64,000 bases of DNA from Actinomadura parmotrematis (GCF_019458805.1 NZ_JAIBOA010000001.1:372001-436000); one strand, 5' to 3'; counted from the stretch's first letter, positions 1 to 9,070 are shown. Translations and numbers: made by a program. Notes: generated by a model not told the origin, from the sequence alone.

Positions 1-658
1 GGACGAGCGCGCCGTCGAAGTGGAGCTGCGCGGTGGTGGAGCCGGTGAGACCCATCTTGCGCTCGGGCGGCCCGAACGACAGGCCGTCCATGGCGCCCTC
101 GGTGAGGAAGCAGGAGATGCCGCGCCCGCCGTCGCCGGAGGTGCGGGCGAACAGCACGTAGAAGTCGGCCTCGCCGCCGTGGGTGATCCACATCTTGGTG
201 CCGGTGATCCGGTAGGCGTCGCCGTCGCGGACGGCCCTGGTGGCGAGCGCGGCGGCGTCCGACCCGGCCTGCGCCTCCGACAGGGCGTAGCCGCCGAGCA
301 GCTCGCCGCCGAGCATGTCCGGCAGCAGCTCCTTCTGCTCGGCGGTGCCGTAGGTGAACAGCGGGAAGCAGGCGAGGGTGTGCACGCTGACGCCGACCGC
401 GACCGACGCCCACGCCGCCGCGATCTCCTCCAGCACCTGGAGGTAGACCTCGTAGGGCTGGCCGCCGCCGCCGTGCTCCTCGGGGTAGGGCAGGCCGAGC
501 AGCCCGGACCGGCCGAGCAGCCGGAACACCTCGCGGGGGAAGGCCGCGTTCTCCTCGGCCTCGGCGGCGCGGGGCGCCAGCTCCTTGCGGACGATGTCGC
601 GGGTCAGGGCGACGAGCTCTTCGGCTTCGGGGGTGGGAAGCATGCGATCTGCGGGCAT
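1..658 (-). CDS. acyl-CoA dehydrogenase, C-terminus cut by window edge
   Basis: The visible N-terminal ~219 residues read as a flavin-dependent acyl-CoA dehydrogenase, which oxidises acyl-CoA to 2-enoyl-CoA in beta-oxidation or branched-chain amino-acid breakdown. Residues ~15-110 form the helical N-terminal domain (RDIVRKELAPRAAE). The middle domain carries the family motifs YALSEAQAGSD and TGTKMWITHG, which shape the FAD and substrate pocket. The C-terminal helical domain with the catalytic base lies beyond base 1. The start is the ATG at 658; a second in-frame ATG at 643 is possible. It is transcribed towards the window edge and heads away from the winged-helix gene by a short gap. Family assignment is strong; substrate cannot be told. 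Confidence 0.9.
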   Translation of the reverse strand, partial: MPADRMLPTPEAEELVALTRDIVRKELAPRAAEAEENAAFPREVFRLLGRSGLLGLPYPEEHGGGGQPYEVYLQVLEEIAAAWASVAVGVSVHTLACFPLFTYGTAEQKELLPDMLGGELLGGYALSEAQAGSDAAALATRAVRDGDAYRITGTKMWITHGGEADFYVLFARTSGDGGRGISCFLTEGAMDGLSFGPPERKMGLTGSTTAQLHFDGALV

Positions 659-675
659 GCCCCCATCTTCGCCGA

Positions 676-1848
676 TCAGCCGGACAGCTCGCGCTCCAGC
701 GGGGTCCGGAAGCGCGGGACGGCCCGCACGTCCCCGCAGAACGCGGCGATGCGGGCGGCCTCGGCGTCGATCGCGGCGGCGGCCTCGGCGCCGGCGTCCT
801 CCAGCAGGCGGACGCGCACCTCGCCGTCGGGGCGCTGCGCCCAGCCGCCGACGACGCGGCCGTCCCACCAGACGGTCGGGCCGACGTTGCCGTTGCGGTC
901 GAACAGCGCCTCGCGGTGCGGGCCGAGGAACCAGCCGCGCTCCTGCCAGCCCATCGGGGTGGGGTCCAGGGCGGGCAGCAGCGCCGCCGCCGGGGCGGGC
1001 GGCGCCACCGGGCCCAGATCGTCGGCGAGGACGAGGCCGGGCGCGCCGTCCATGGCGACCTCGGCGGTGTCCAGCGGTTCCAGCGCGGCGGCGACCCGCG
1101 CGGCCGTCCAGCCCGTCCACCACTTGACGTCGGCGGGCGAGGCGGGGCCGAACGCGCGCAGGTAGGCGGCGACGAGGTCGGCGCGGGCCCGCGCCGCCGG
1201 GACGCGCGGGACGCCGCCGGGCAGCCACTTCTCGACCGGCGCCCACCGGTACTGGCTGCTCGTCCACCCGCCGTTCGGGCGGCCCCGCACGATGTGCCCG
1301 GCGGCGCCGAGCACGACGAGCACCCACGTGGTGACGTTCGTCGGCCGGGAGTAGGGCTTGCCGGGCGCCGGGTCGACCCGGGTGCGCAGGCGCGGCACGG
1401 CCGCCGACAGCTGCGCGCCGGTCGCCTCGCCGAGCTCCAGCAGCGCGTCGTGCGTCTCGGCCTCGACCTCGGCGAGCCAGGACTCGGCGCCGGTGAGCTC
1501 GCTGCCGCGCTCGATCATGCGGGCGTACGTGCGGCGCTGCACAGCGGCGAGGTCGTCGGCGCACGACGCCTGCAGCGCCGGGACGAGCTCCAGCGGCGCG
1601 ACGAACATGGTGCGGCGCATCGCCAGCAGGCGCAGCAGCGTCCGGTCGTCGTAGAGCGCCGCGCCGACCGCGCCGGGCGCGGTGACGCCGCGCGCGGCGG
1701 CGCTGAGGTAGACCGACGCCGGGTCGGTGGCGTGCAGCACCACCAGCGACCGGACGATGGCGAGAACGTCCTCCGTGCGCCCGGCGGCGTCCAGGCGGTG
1801 CCGCCGGGCCAGCCGGGCGCGCCGCTCCGCGGCGCCGATGTCGCGCAT
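676..1848 (-). CDS. winged-helix DNA-binding domain protein (HTH_42 / YcaQ-like family)
   Basis: The 390-residue protein matches the length and layout of the actinobacterial winged-helix DNA-binding domain family (PF06224) that also contains E. coli YcaQ, a DNA glycosylase acting on interstrand crosslinks. Recognisable blocks are the N-terminal LVVLHATDPASVYLSAAAR, the central YSRPTNVTTWVLVVLG and the C-terminal LLPALDPTPMGWQ followed by FDRNGNVGPTVWWDG. The Q-x-Q catalytic signature described for YcaQ is not apparent in the N-terminal block, where LHATD stands instead, so glycosylase activity should not be assumed. It is likely monocistronic, 17 bp from the acyl-CoA dehydrogenase start on the same strand. 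Family is confident, function unknown. Confidence 0.75.
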   Translation of the reverse strand: MRDIGAAERRARLARRHRLDAAGRTEDVLAIVRSLVVLHATDPASVYLSAAARGVTAPGAVGAALYDDRTLLRLLAMRRTMFVAPLELVPALQASCADDLAAVQRRTYARMIERGSELTGAESWLAEVEAETHDALLELGEATGAQLSAAVPRLRTRVDPAPGKPYSRPTNVTTWVLVVLGAAGHIVRGRPNGGWTSSQYRWAPVEKWLPGGVPRVPAARARADLVAAYLRAFGPASPADVKWWTGWTAARVAAALEPLDTAEVAMDGAPGLVLADDLGPVAPPAPAAALLPALDPTPMGWQERGWFLGPHREALFDRNGNVGPTVWWDGRVVGGWAQRPDGEVRVRLLEDAGAEAAAAIDAEAARIAAFCGDVRAVPRFRTPLERELSG

Positions 1849-1890
1849 GCGCGCAGCCTACGGCGCGGGTACGACATTCCGGCCGACGGC

Positions 1891-2223
1891 TCAGTTCGGC
1901 GCGGTGATACGGACCACGACGTGGTCCTTGGTGACCGACTGGGCCGCCACGCCGAACCCCGCGACCTCCTCGGAGGCGCCGACCGGCACGTCCACCCGCT
2001 GCCCGGCGATCCTGACGGTGACGGTCTGGTTCTGCACGCCGACGAGCTCGGCCTTCACCCCGAGGATGGACGCGCTGGCGTCCACGCCCCGGTCGAAGGT
2101 CACCGTGCAGGCGTTCCCGCCGCACCGCGTCGAGCTGTGCTCGCCCCCGCACGCGGCGGCCGCCGAGAGCGGCAGGAGGGCGAGGGCGAGGACGGCCAGC
2201 CGGCGGGGCGTCGAGATGGTCAT
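1891..2223 (-). CDS. small secreted or lipid-anchored protein of unknown function
   Basis: This is a 110-residue protein with an N-terminal export signal: positive n-region (MTISTPRRL), hydrophobic core (AVLALALLPLSAAAA) and a cysteine at about 25 that could be a lipidation site, although the lipobox (AAAC) is weak. Two more cysteines follow (residues ~33 and ~38). The rest is short beta-prone stretches (VKAELVGVQNQTVTVRIAG, VTKDHVVVRIT) consistent with a small beta-domain outside the membrane. I do not recognise a family. It has its own gap on both sides, next to another small lipoprotein gene. Confidence 0.6.
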   Translation of the reverse strand: MTISTPRRLAVLALALLPLSAAAACGGEHSSTRCGGNACTVTFDRGVDASASILGVKAELVGVQNQTVTVRIAGQRVDVPVGASEEVAGFGVAAQSVTKDHVVVRITAPN

Positions 2224-2359
2224 GCCCGGGAGTCTAGGGACGCCGGGCGGCCCGGCGCCCCATCCGCGCGGCGGGTCTCGCGGCGCCCGCCGTCATCCCG
2301 CAGGGCGACCCGCCCCCGCCGCGCGGCGGAGGGGGCGCGAGAAGGGGCGCGCGGGGGCG

Positions 2360-2740
2360 TCAGTGGTGCATCTCGCCGTCGAGGATGTCGCCGCCGAGGT
2401 CCTTCTTCAGGGCCTGCAGCACCGGCTGGGTGCCGACCGCGACCCAGTTCGGCCCGACCAGGTAGGACCCGCCCCACGGGCGGGCCTCCTCCAGCCACTG
2501 CCGCCGCCCCTCGCCGCTGCTGAACCCGACCAGGGTGTAGCGGCCCCGGGCGGTCTGGCAGGCGCCCTGCCGCAGCTCCTCGGCGCTGCGGGTGCCCGAC
2601 AGCGAGCACCCCGTCCTGGCGGCGAGCTGCTCGATGGTGGCGGGCTCGGCCGCCGCGTGCGTCATGCCGGCGGCGCCTCCGCAGCCCGCCGCGAGCGCCA
2701 GCACGGCGGTCCCGAACAGCGCGGCTCTCAGATCAAGCAT
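2360..2740 (-). CDS. putative small lipoprotein
   Basis: A 126-residue product with a good lipoprotein signal: MLDLRAALFGTAVLALAAGC, ending in the lipobox LAAGC, so Cys20 is the likely diacylglyceryl acceptor for Lgt (encoded at 17040-18272). The mature part contains TGCSLSG and QGACQTARGRYTLVGF, giving a possible disulphide between two cysteines. The middle (SGEGRRQWLEEARPWGGSYLVGPNWVAVG) resembles proteins that compute a substrate-dependent value from an imported string, but no named domain is clear. It ends with an MHH tail. Function unknown; being a real exported protein is well supported. Confidence 0.65.
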   Translation of the reverse strand: MLDLRAALFGTAVLALAAGCGGAAGMTHAAAEPATIEQLAARTGCSLSGTRSAEELRQGACQTARGRYTLVGFSSGEGRRQWLEEARPWGGSYLVGPNWVAVGTQPVLQALKKDLGGDILDGEMHH

Positions 2741-2841
2741 GGCCCGTCCTCTCGCCGGGGGAGATTCGGACGGGGGTACGGCGCGGCGCCGCCACCGGGT
2801 TCAAACGGGCGCGCTACACGGACCGGTTCACACGGGCGGGC

Positions 2842-4089
2842 TCACACGGGCCGGGCTCCCGCCGCAGCGCGCACGCCGGGCGTCTCGGCGGCGTCGTGCT
2901 CCAGGCGCTGCAGGCGGACGGAGGTGTCCTCGGTGAGCGGCGCCGAGCGGGCGGCGACGAGCCGCGCCTCCTCCTCGCAGTCCCACAGGGCCTCGGTGCA
3001 GAACGTCTCGGCGGTGTGCGGCGCGGTGCGCGTCAGCGCGGCCAGCACGCGCGGCCGCAGGTAGGAGTAGGGCGTCTCGGTCCAAGCGGCCTTCAGCAGC
3101 GGGACGGCCTCCCCGGCCCGCAGCCGGCCGAGGCCCGCGATGGGGTCGGCGGCGCGGTGCCAGTCGCGGTCGTCCAAAGCGCGGTTCAGCGTGTCCATGA
3201 GGACGGGGATGTCGGCGCGCGTCCCGTGGGCGGCGATCACCTCGCGCCCGAGCTCCGCGAGCGCGCCGCCGCCCGCGACCCAGGTGCGGGCCCGCGGCAG
3301 CGCGTCCGCCCCGTACAGCCCGAGCGCCTTGCGCAGCACGCTGCGCCAGCGGGCCTCGCCGGCGGCGAGCGGCACGGCGAGGTCCAGCAGCTCCGGCGAT
3401 CTCCGCCGCCCCAGCTCGAAGATCGCCGACATGGCGGCGTCGTCGCGGCCCCGCGCCAGCGCCAGCAGCTCGGCCAGGTCCGGTTCCGACCGCTCGGCGG
3501 CCCGCGCGGCGGGCCTCGGCGGTCGCTCGCGCTCGCGGTGGCGGCGCGCCGCCTCGGCGATCCGCGGCTGCCGCGCCGCCCAGCCGTCGATCACCGGATT
3601 GCGCGGGCCGGCGACCAGGAAGGCCAGCGCGGAGTCGTCGCAGTAGGCGGTCACCAGGTCCTCCAGGCCGCCGGTCAGCGACGCGTCCCCCGCCCACGCC
3701 AGCGCGTACAGGGCGTCGAACCAGTGCATGCCGTCCTCGGCGTACTCGCGCAGCACCGCCCCCGCCTCGCGGCGGCTCAGCCGGACGAGGTCGCCGAGCA
3801 CCCCGAGCGCGAGCGCCACCCGGCCGTCGTCCTCGTCGGTGGCGTCCGCGGGCGCGAACAGGTGGTCGGCCACCGGCCCGACCGGCAGCTCCAGGTCGAC
3901 CATCAAGCGGGCGTAGTAGAGCGACCGCGACTCGCACCGGACGTCCCAGCGCGGATCGCGCCGCACGCAGTCGTACACGTACTCTCCGGCGCCCGGCCGG
4001 TCGGCGGCCCGCCGGGCCGCCCGGCCGAGGCCACGCTGCAGCTGACCGTGCAGCGTGCCCGCCGCTTCCCTCACGACATCAATGCTCAC
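2842..4089 (-). CDS. HEAT-like helical repeat protein, function unknown
   Basis: About 415 residues if the GTG at 4089 is used (a second in-frame GTG is at 4074). Reading continues upstream but that part lies over the ABC transporter gene in another frame and is not coding. The product is almost wholly alpha-helical in pattern with recurring Ala/Leu helices of about 35 residues, such as FDALYALAWAGD, LAELGREVIAAHG, IAGLGRLRAGEAVPLLKAAW and YLRPRVLAALTRTAPHTAE, which resembles HEAT/armadillo-type scaffolds. There is no signal peptide and no membrane segment, so it is cytoplasmic. It lies 95 bp downstream of the ABC exporter pair on the same strand. The repeat assignment is by eye only. Confidence 0.6.
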   Translation of the reverse strand: MSIDVVREAAGTLHGQLQRGLGRAARRAADRPGAGEYVYDCVRRDPRWDVRCESRSLYYARLMVDLELPVGPVADHLFAPADATDEDDGRVALALGVLGDLVRLSRREAGAVLREYAEDGMHWFDALYALAWAGDASLTGGLEDLVTAYCDDSALAFLVAGPRNPVIDGWAARQPRIAEAARRHRERERPPRPAARAAERSEPDLAELLALARGRDDAAMSAIFELGRRRSPELLDLAVPLAAGEARWRSVLRKALGLYGADALPRARTWVAGGGALAELGREVIAAHGTRADIPVLMDTLNRALDDRDWHRAADPIAGLGRLRAGEAVPLLKAAWTETPYSYLRPRVLAALTRTAPHTAETFCTEALWDCEEEARLVAARSAPLTEDTSVRLQRLEHDAAETPGVRAAAGARPV

Positions 4090-4184
4090 CTCTGCAGAAT
4101 GCGCACTGGACCAGATTACGGGCAAGTGCTTTACCCCTGACCTGCGAAGTCGATCATCGGGAGAGGGGTGCTCGGCCCGGCCGG

Positions 4185-5966
4185 TCAGATCGCCCGCTGC
4201 GCGATCCAGGACGCGTGCAGGTCGCCGTACACCCCGCCCTGCCGCAGCAGCTCGGCGTGCGGGCCGCGCTGCACGATGCGGCCCGCGTCGAACACGATCA
4301 CCTCGTCGGCGGCCTCGGCCGTCGACATCCGGTGCGCGATCGAGAGCGCGGTGCGGCCGCGCGTCACCCCGTCCAGGGCGCGCTGGAGCCGCACCTCGGT
4401 CGCCGGGTCGACCGCCGACGTCGCCTCGTCCAGCACCAGCAGGTCGGGCGCGGCGAGGTAGGCGCGGGCGAGCGCGACGAGCTGCCGCTCGCCCGCCGAC
4501 AGCGACTCGCCGCGCTGCCCGACCGGGGTGTCCAGCCCGGCGGGCAGCCCCTCCAGCCAGTCGGCGAGGCCGAGCTCGGTGAGGGCGAGGCGCAGGTCGG
4601 CGTCGGACGCGGACGGCCGCCCGTAGCGGATGTTGTCGCCGAGGCTCGCGTCGAACAGGAACCCGTCCTGGGGGACCATGACGATCCGCTCGCGCAGCGA
4701 GGAGAACCGGACGCGGTCCAGCGGCACGCCGTCCACCAGCACCCGCCCCGACGTCGGGTCCATCAGGCGGGTCAGCAGCTTGGCGAAGGTCGTCTTGCCC
4801 GACCCGGTCTCGCCGACGATCGCGACGCGGGTGCGCGGCGCGATGCGCGCGTCGACGTCGTGCAGCACCGGCGGCCCGCCGGGGTAGGCGAAGCCGACGC
4901 CGGCGAACTCCACCTCGATCGGGCCGCGCGGCAGCACCGCGCCGTCCGCGCCGGGGTCGGCGACGTCGGGCTCGGTGTCCAGGACGCCGAGGACGCGCCG
5001 CCAGCCGGCGATGGCGTTCTGGGCGTCGTTCAGCACCTCGGTGGCGGTCTGCATCGGGCTGACGAACAGCGTCACCAGGAACAGGAACGCCACCAGCTCG
5101 CCCGCGCTGAGCCGCCCGCCGACGCCGAGGAGCGTCCCGGCGACGACGACGGCGGCGGTGGCGAGCGCGGCGACCAGCTCGCTGGAGGGGAACGTCAGCG
5201 CGACGAGGCCCTGCGCGCGGGTCTGCGCCCGCCGCGTCTCCTCCACGGTGCGGTCCACCCGCGCGGCGGTGCGCTCCTCGGCCGCGTGGGAGCGGATCAC
5301 CGGGGCGCCGACGACCGACTCGCTGACGACGGCGAGCAGGTCGCCGGTGCGCTCGCGGACCCGCGTGTAGGCGGCCGACACCACCCGCTGGAAGCGGCGC
5401 AGCACGAACGCCAGCGGCAGGAACGCCGCCCACACCAGCAGGGTGAGCTCCCAGGAGTAGACCGCCATCAGCACGCTCGCCACGACCAGCTGCCCGCAGG
5501 AGACGATCATCATCAGCCCGCCCCACTGCATGAACTGGCTGATCTGGTCCACGTCGCCGGTCACCCGGGACACCAGGGCGCCGCGCCGCTCGCCGCTCTG
5601 GGTGAGCATCGACAGGTCGTGCACGTGCCGGAACGCCCGCACCCGCAGGTTGGCGAGGCCGCCCTCGGTGGTCTTGTAGAGGCGGACGTTCATCAGGTAG
5701 GCGCAGACCGCGGTGGCCAGCACCGCGAGGGCGCAGAGCGCGACGGCGCCGCGGATGAAGGCGATGTCGTAGCGGCCGTCCGCGCCGATGCCCTTGTCCA
5801 GGGTCTGCTGGACCGCGACCGGGACGACGACCCGCCCGGCCGTCGCGACGAGCGCGAGCGCGAGCGTCCCGGCGAGCCCGGCCCGGAACTCGGGGGACAG
5901 GCGCAGCCCGCGCCGCAGGGTGCTGAGCGCGCCCTCGCGCGCCGCGGTCTCGCTGAGCGCCGTCAT
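4185..5966 (-). CDS. ABC exporter half-transporter, canonical-Walker-B subunit
   Basis: The 593-residue protein has a type-I ABC exporter layout: six membrane helices in residues ~1-320, then a nucleotide-binding domain. Walker A is GETGSGKTT, the signature loop is LSAGERQ, Walker B ends in LLVLDEATSAVD with the catalytic Glu, and the H-loop is SIAHRMST. It overlaps the preceding half-transporter by the 4 bp ATGA, so the two are co-translated and almost certainly form a heterodimer. Its signature motif departs from LSGGQ, while its partner carries the Walker B departure; together they make one degenerate ATP site (see findings). The substrate, probably a drug or lipid exported from the cytoplasmic membrane, is unknown. 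Confidence 0.9.
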   Translation of the reverse strand: MTALSETAAREGALSTLRRGLRLSPEFRAGLAGTLALALVATAGRVVVPVAVQQTLDKGIGADGRYDIAFIRGAVALCALAVLATAVCAYLMNVRLYKTTEGGLANLRVRAFRHVHDLSMLTQSGERRGALVSRVTGDVDQISQFMQWGGLMMIVSCGQLVVASVLMAVYSWELTLLVWAAFLPLAFVLRRFQRVVSAAYTRVRERTGDLLAVVSESVVGAPVIRSHAAEERTAARVDRTVEETRRAQTRAQGLVALTFPSSELVAALATAAVVVAGTLLGVGGRLSAGELVAFLFLVTLFVSPMQTATEVLNDAQNAIAGWRRVLGVLDTEPDVADPGADGAVLPRGPIEVEFAGVGFAYPGGPPVLHDVDARIAPRTRVAIVGETGSGKTTFAKLLTRLMDPTSGRVLVDGVPLDRVRFSSLRERIVMVPQDGFLFDASLGDNIRYGRPSASDADLRLALTELGLADWLEGLPAGLDTPVGQRGESLSAGERQLVALARAYLAAPDLLVLDEATSAVDPATEVRLQRALDGVTRGRTALSIAHRMSTAEAADEVIVFDAGRIVQRGPHAELLRQGGVYGDLHASWIAQRAI

Positions 5967-7816
5967 CGCAGCGCCTCCTCACCGGTGTCCAGGACGTCGT
6001 CCAGACCGCCGCCGTCGAGGGCCTCGGCCTCCTCGTAGGCGTTGACGAGGTTGCGGTAGCCCGCCGAGCGCTCCAGCAGCTCGGCGTGGGTGCCGCGCGC
6101 GGCGACGCGGCCGTGCTCCAGGTAGACGACCTCGTCGGCGAGCGCGATGGTCGCCTTGCGGTAGGCGACGACGAGGACGGTCGCGCCCGCGCCCGACTCG
6201 CGCAGCCCGGCGAGGATGCGCGCCTCGATCTGCGGGTCCACCGCCGACGTCGCGTCGTCCATGATCAGCAGGCGGGGGCGGCGGACCAGCGCGCGGGCGA
6301 GCGCGAGGCGCTGGCGCTGCCCGCCCGACAGGGTGGTGCCGCGCTCGCCGACGCGGGTGTCCAGCCCGGTCGGCAGCGCCGCGACGAACCCCTCGGCCTG
6401 GGCGAGGCGGAGCGCCTCCCAGACCCGCTCGTCGGGCAGGTCGAGGCCGAGGGTGACGTTGCCGCGCACGGTGTCGTCGAACAGGAACGTCTGCTGGGGG
6501 ACGAGCGCGGCGGTCGCGGCGACGCCGCCGCGCCGCACGTCGCGGGCGTCCACGCCGTCCAGCAGCACCGACCCGTCGGCGGGGTCCACCAGCCGCACTA
6601 GCAGGTTCGTCAGGGTGGACTTGCCGGCGCCGGTCGGGCCGACGACCGCGACGGTGCGGCCGGGCCCGGTGGCGAACGACACGTCGTGCAGGACGTGCCG
6701 GCCGTCCTCGTAGCCGAAGCGGACCGCGCGGACCTCCAGGCCCGCGGCGCCCTCGGCGGGCAGCTCGGCGTCGCCGAACGGCAGGGAGCCGCCCGCGTCC
6801 AGGACGCCGCGCACCCGGCGCCAGCCGACGACGCTGCGCGGCACCTCGGCCAGCACCCAGCCGAGGGCGCGGATCGGCCAGGCCAGCAGCGTGAACAGGT
6901 AGGCGACGTGCACGAGGTCGCCGGCGTCCATGGCGCCCGACTGCAGCCGCATCGACCCGATGAGCAGCACCGCGAGGACGCCGAGGTTCGGCAGCGCCTC
7001 CAGGATCGGGTCGAACAGGCCGCGGATGCGGCCGACGGCGATGTTGGCGTCGCGCAGCGCGTCCGCGGCCGCGGCGAACCGCTCGGTCTCGGCCTGCTCG
7101 CGGCCGAGGGTCTTCACGACCAGGCCGCCCTCGAAGCTCTCGTGCGCGACCTCGCTGACCTCGGCGCGCAGCTGCTGCGCGCGGGTCGCGACGGGCGCGA
7201 GGCGCCGCTGGTAGGCGACGTTCAGCAGGGCGATGGCGGGGAAGACCAGGAACCCGACGAGGGCGACCGTCACGTCGGTCAGCAGGATCGACAGGGCGGC
7301 GATGACCAGCATGAACACCACGCCGACCGCCATCGGCAGCGGCGCGAGCGGCGCCCAGGCCGCCTCGACGTCGGCGTTGGCGTTGGACAGCAGCTGCCCG
7401 GTCGGGTGGCGGTGGTGCCAGGCGAGCGGCAGCCGCAGGTACTGGCGGGTGACCGCGCGCCGGTAGGCGGCCTGCATCCGGTACTGCATGAGCCCGGCGT
7501 AGAAGCGGCGGCCCGCGACGCCGAGCGCCTTGAGGAAGGCGACGCCGAGGATCGCGGCGGCCGCCCCGGTCAGCGCCCCGGCGGTGGTGCGGCCCTCGCG
7601 GAAGGCGGGCAGCACGACCTGCTCGGTCACCCGGCCGAGGACGGCGGCGGTGCCGACCGTCGTCGCGGCGTACAGGGCGCTCCCGAGCACGGACACGGCG
7701 AAGACGCGGGGTTCGGCGCGGATCGCGACCGCGAGGACCCCCGCCCCCTCCCTCAGGACGTGCGGGTTCACCCGTGGAGGGCCTGCTGAGGGGCCTGACG
7801 GGGGGTCTGCTGGCAC
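5963..7816 (-). CDS. ABC exporter half-transporter, degenerate-Walker-B subunit
   Basis: First gene of the exporter pair, 617 residues. A type-I ABC transmembrane domain (residues ~30-330) precedes an NBD with Walker A GPTGAGKST, a canonical signature LSGGQRQRLALARAL and Walker B LLIMDDATSAVD, where Asp replaces the catalytic Glu. The switch position reads VAYRKAT rather than the usual A-H-R, a second sign of a non-hydrolysing site. Heterodimeric exporters such as TM287/288 and BmrCD show this asymmetry. The start at 7816 precedes a short Pro-rich N-terminal tail. An alternative start further in would remove only that tail. Confidence 0.9.
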   Translation of the reverse strand: MPADPPSGPSAGPPRVNPHVLREGAGVLAVAIRAEPRVFAVSVLGSALYAATTVGTAAVLGRVTEQVVLPAFREGRTTAGALTGAAAAILGVAFLKALGVAGRRFYAGLMQYRMQAAYRRAVTRQYLRLPLAWHHRHPTGQLLSNANADVEAAWAPLAPLPMAVGVVFMLVIAALSILLTDVTVALVGFLVFPAIALLNVAYQRRLAPVATRAQQLRAEVSEVAHESFEGGLVVKTLGREQAETERFAAAADALRDANIAVGRIRGLFDPILEALPNLGVLAVLLIGSMRLQSGAMDAGDLVHVAYLFTLLAWPIRALGWVLAEVPRSVVGWRRVRGVLDAGGSLPFGDAELPAEGAAGLEVRAVRFGYEDGRHVLHDVSFATGPGRTVAVVGPTGAGKSTLTNLLVRLVDPADGSVLLDGVDARDVRRGGVAATAALVPQQTFLFDDTVRGNVTLGLDLPDERVWEALRLAQAEGFVAALPTGLDTRVGERGTTLSGGQRQRLALARALVRRPRLLIMDDATSAVDPQIEARILAGLRESGAGATVLVVAYRKATIALADEVVYLEHGRVAARGTHAELLERSAGYRNLVNAYEEAEALDGGGLDDVLDTGEEALR

Positions 7817-7953
7817 GGTGCTGCTCCTCGCTCGACGATGACGGGACCGGCGTGTCCGCCTTCGGGGCGTCTCGGGCGGACGGTCCGGTTTATGCCTACC
7901 ATCGGCGCGGGCCCGCTATTCCCGGCCGCCCGGCCGCCGCCTACGATCCCGGG

Positions 7954-8607
7954 ATGAGCCCTTCGAGCGATCCGGTCCGGGCCGAGCGCGCGGCGCTGAG
8001 CGACGCCCTGGAGCAGGCCGGCCCGGACGCGCCCACCGGCTGCGCGGGCTGGACGGCTGCCGACCTCGCCGCCCACCTGGTCGCCCGGGAGCGGCGCCTG
8101 GACGCCGGACCGGGAATACTCCTGCCGCCGCTCGCCTTCTACACCGAGTTCGTGCGGCGCCGGACGCTGCGCGAGCGCACCTTCGCCGAGCTCGTCGCGC
8201 TGTTTCGCGGGGGTCCGCCGAAGTTCTCGCCGTACGCCCTTCCCGGCGTGGACGAAAACGCCAACGGTGTCGAGTTCTTTGTGCATCACGAGGACGTCCG
8301 GCGCGCCCGTCCGGACTGGGAGCCGCGCGAGCTCGGCGCCGCCCTGGAGGAAACGCTGTGGCGGCGGATAAAAATTGCCCGTTTTGTCCTGAGAAAAGTT
8401 CCGGTGGAACTCACCCTGGTGCGCCCCGACGGCCGCGCGGCGCGCGTCACGGGCGGCGGGAGGCGCTCCGCGGGCGGGGCTCGCGTGCACGGCCCGGTCG
8501 GCGAACTGGTCCTCTGGACGCTCGGCCGCACCGATGTCGCGCGCGTTCAGATCACCGGCGCGACGGCGGCTGTCAAGACCCTGGACGAGAGCGGTTGGAG
8601 TCTTTAA
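7954..8607 (+). CDS. TIGR03085 family protein (DinB/maleylpyruvate-isomerase-like)
   Basis: The 217-residue product opens with RAERAALSDALEQAGPDAPT then CAGWTAADLAAHLVARERR, the N-terminal hallmark of the actinobacterial TIGR03085 family within the mycothiol-dependent isomerase/DinB fold. Potential metal ligands are the His in AAHLVARE and the His residues in FFVHHEDVRRA. The C-terminus (GPVGELVLWTLGRTDVARVQITG) is also typical. The ATG at 7954 was chosen because homologous sequence begins at MSPSSDPVRAER; the open frame extends upstream only into the divergent promoter region. It faces away from the ABC exporter. No enzymatic activity is established for this subfamily. Residues near 8200-8400 use slightly more A/T-ending codons than the neighbours. 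Confidence 0.8.
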   Translation: MSPSSDPVRAERAALSDALEQAGPDAPTGCAGWTAADLAAHLVARERRLDAGPGILLPPLAFYTEFVRRRTLRERTFAELVALFRGGPPKFSPYALPGVDENANGVEFFVHHEDVRRARPDWEPRELGAALEETLWRRIKIARFVLRKVPVELTLVRPDGRAARVTGGGRRSAGGARVHGPVGELVLWTLGRTDVARVQITGATAAVKTLDESGWSL

Positions 8608-8721
8608 CCGGCCACTTCTCGCGGCGGGGAATGATCGGGCTTGCGGCTCCTCCGCTTTAGCCGGAACCGGTGATACTGTGGGGCCGTCGGTTGCAGTCGT
8701 GGTTCTCGATCGTTTGTACGG

Positions 8722-8760
8722 ACGCCCGCGGACTGATGGCAGCGGGCGTTTTGGCTTTTC
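8722..8760 (+). terminator. intrinsic terminator-like hairpin upstream of the cold-shock gene
   Basis: Perfect 8-bp arms (8722-8729 and 8742-8749) with a 12-nt loop are followed by a T-rich run, a textbook intrinsic terminator shape. It sits 115 bp after the TIGR03085 stop and 88 bp before the cold-shock start, so it may end the upstream transcript or act as an attenuator inside a long cold-shock leader. Confidence 0.6.
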
Positions 8761-8847
8761 CGGGACCGTACGGGGGGCGAGGGCGTTCCGCCGTGACCGG
8801 CCGGACCCGCGAGGTGTGGGTCCATGTTTTGCCGCAAGGAGAAAGAC

Positions 8848-9054
8848 ATGCCCCAGCAGGGCACCGTGAAGTGGTTCAACGCCGAGAAGGGCTTCGGCTT
8901 CATCGCCGTGGACGGCGGCGGGCCGGACGTCTTCGTGCACTACTCGGCGATCCAGTCGTCGGGTTACCGCAGCCTGGACGAGAATCAGCGCGTCCAGTTC
9001 GAGGTGACGCAGGGCAACCGGGGCCCGCAGGCCGACCAGGTCGTCCCCCTGTAA
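8848..9054 (+). CDS. cold-shock protein, single CSD domain
   Basis: A 68-residue CspA-type RNA/DNA-binding protein (OB fold). It begins [19 protein letters not shown], with RNP1 KGFGFI and RNP2 VFVHY, and ends at the expected length. It acts as a single-stranded nucleic-acid chaperone in the cytoplasm. The start is fixed by a strong AAGGAG at 8836-8841, 6 nt upstream of the ATG; an in-frame ATG at 8824 has no such site. The long leader with a hairpin fits the post-transcriptional control common in this family. A hairpin terminator follows directly. Confidence 0.95.
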   Translation: MPQQGTVKWFNAEKGFGFIAVDGGGPDVFVHYSAIQSSGYRSLDENQRVQFEVTQGNRGPQADQVVPL

Positions 9055-9070
9055 GACCCAGTCGTACGGC

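Noticed and set aside
2842..5982. A 1046-residue minus-strand reading through the ABC transporter
   Set aside because: Its first ~630 residues overlap the ABC half-transporter in another frame; only the part from about 4089 down has protein-like composition.
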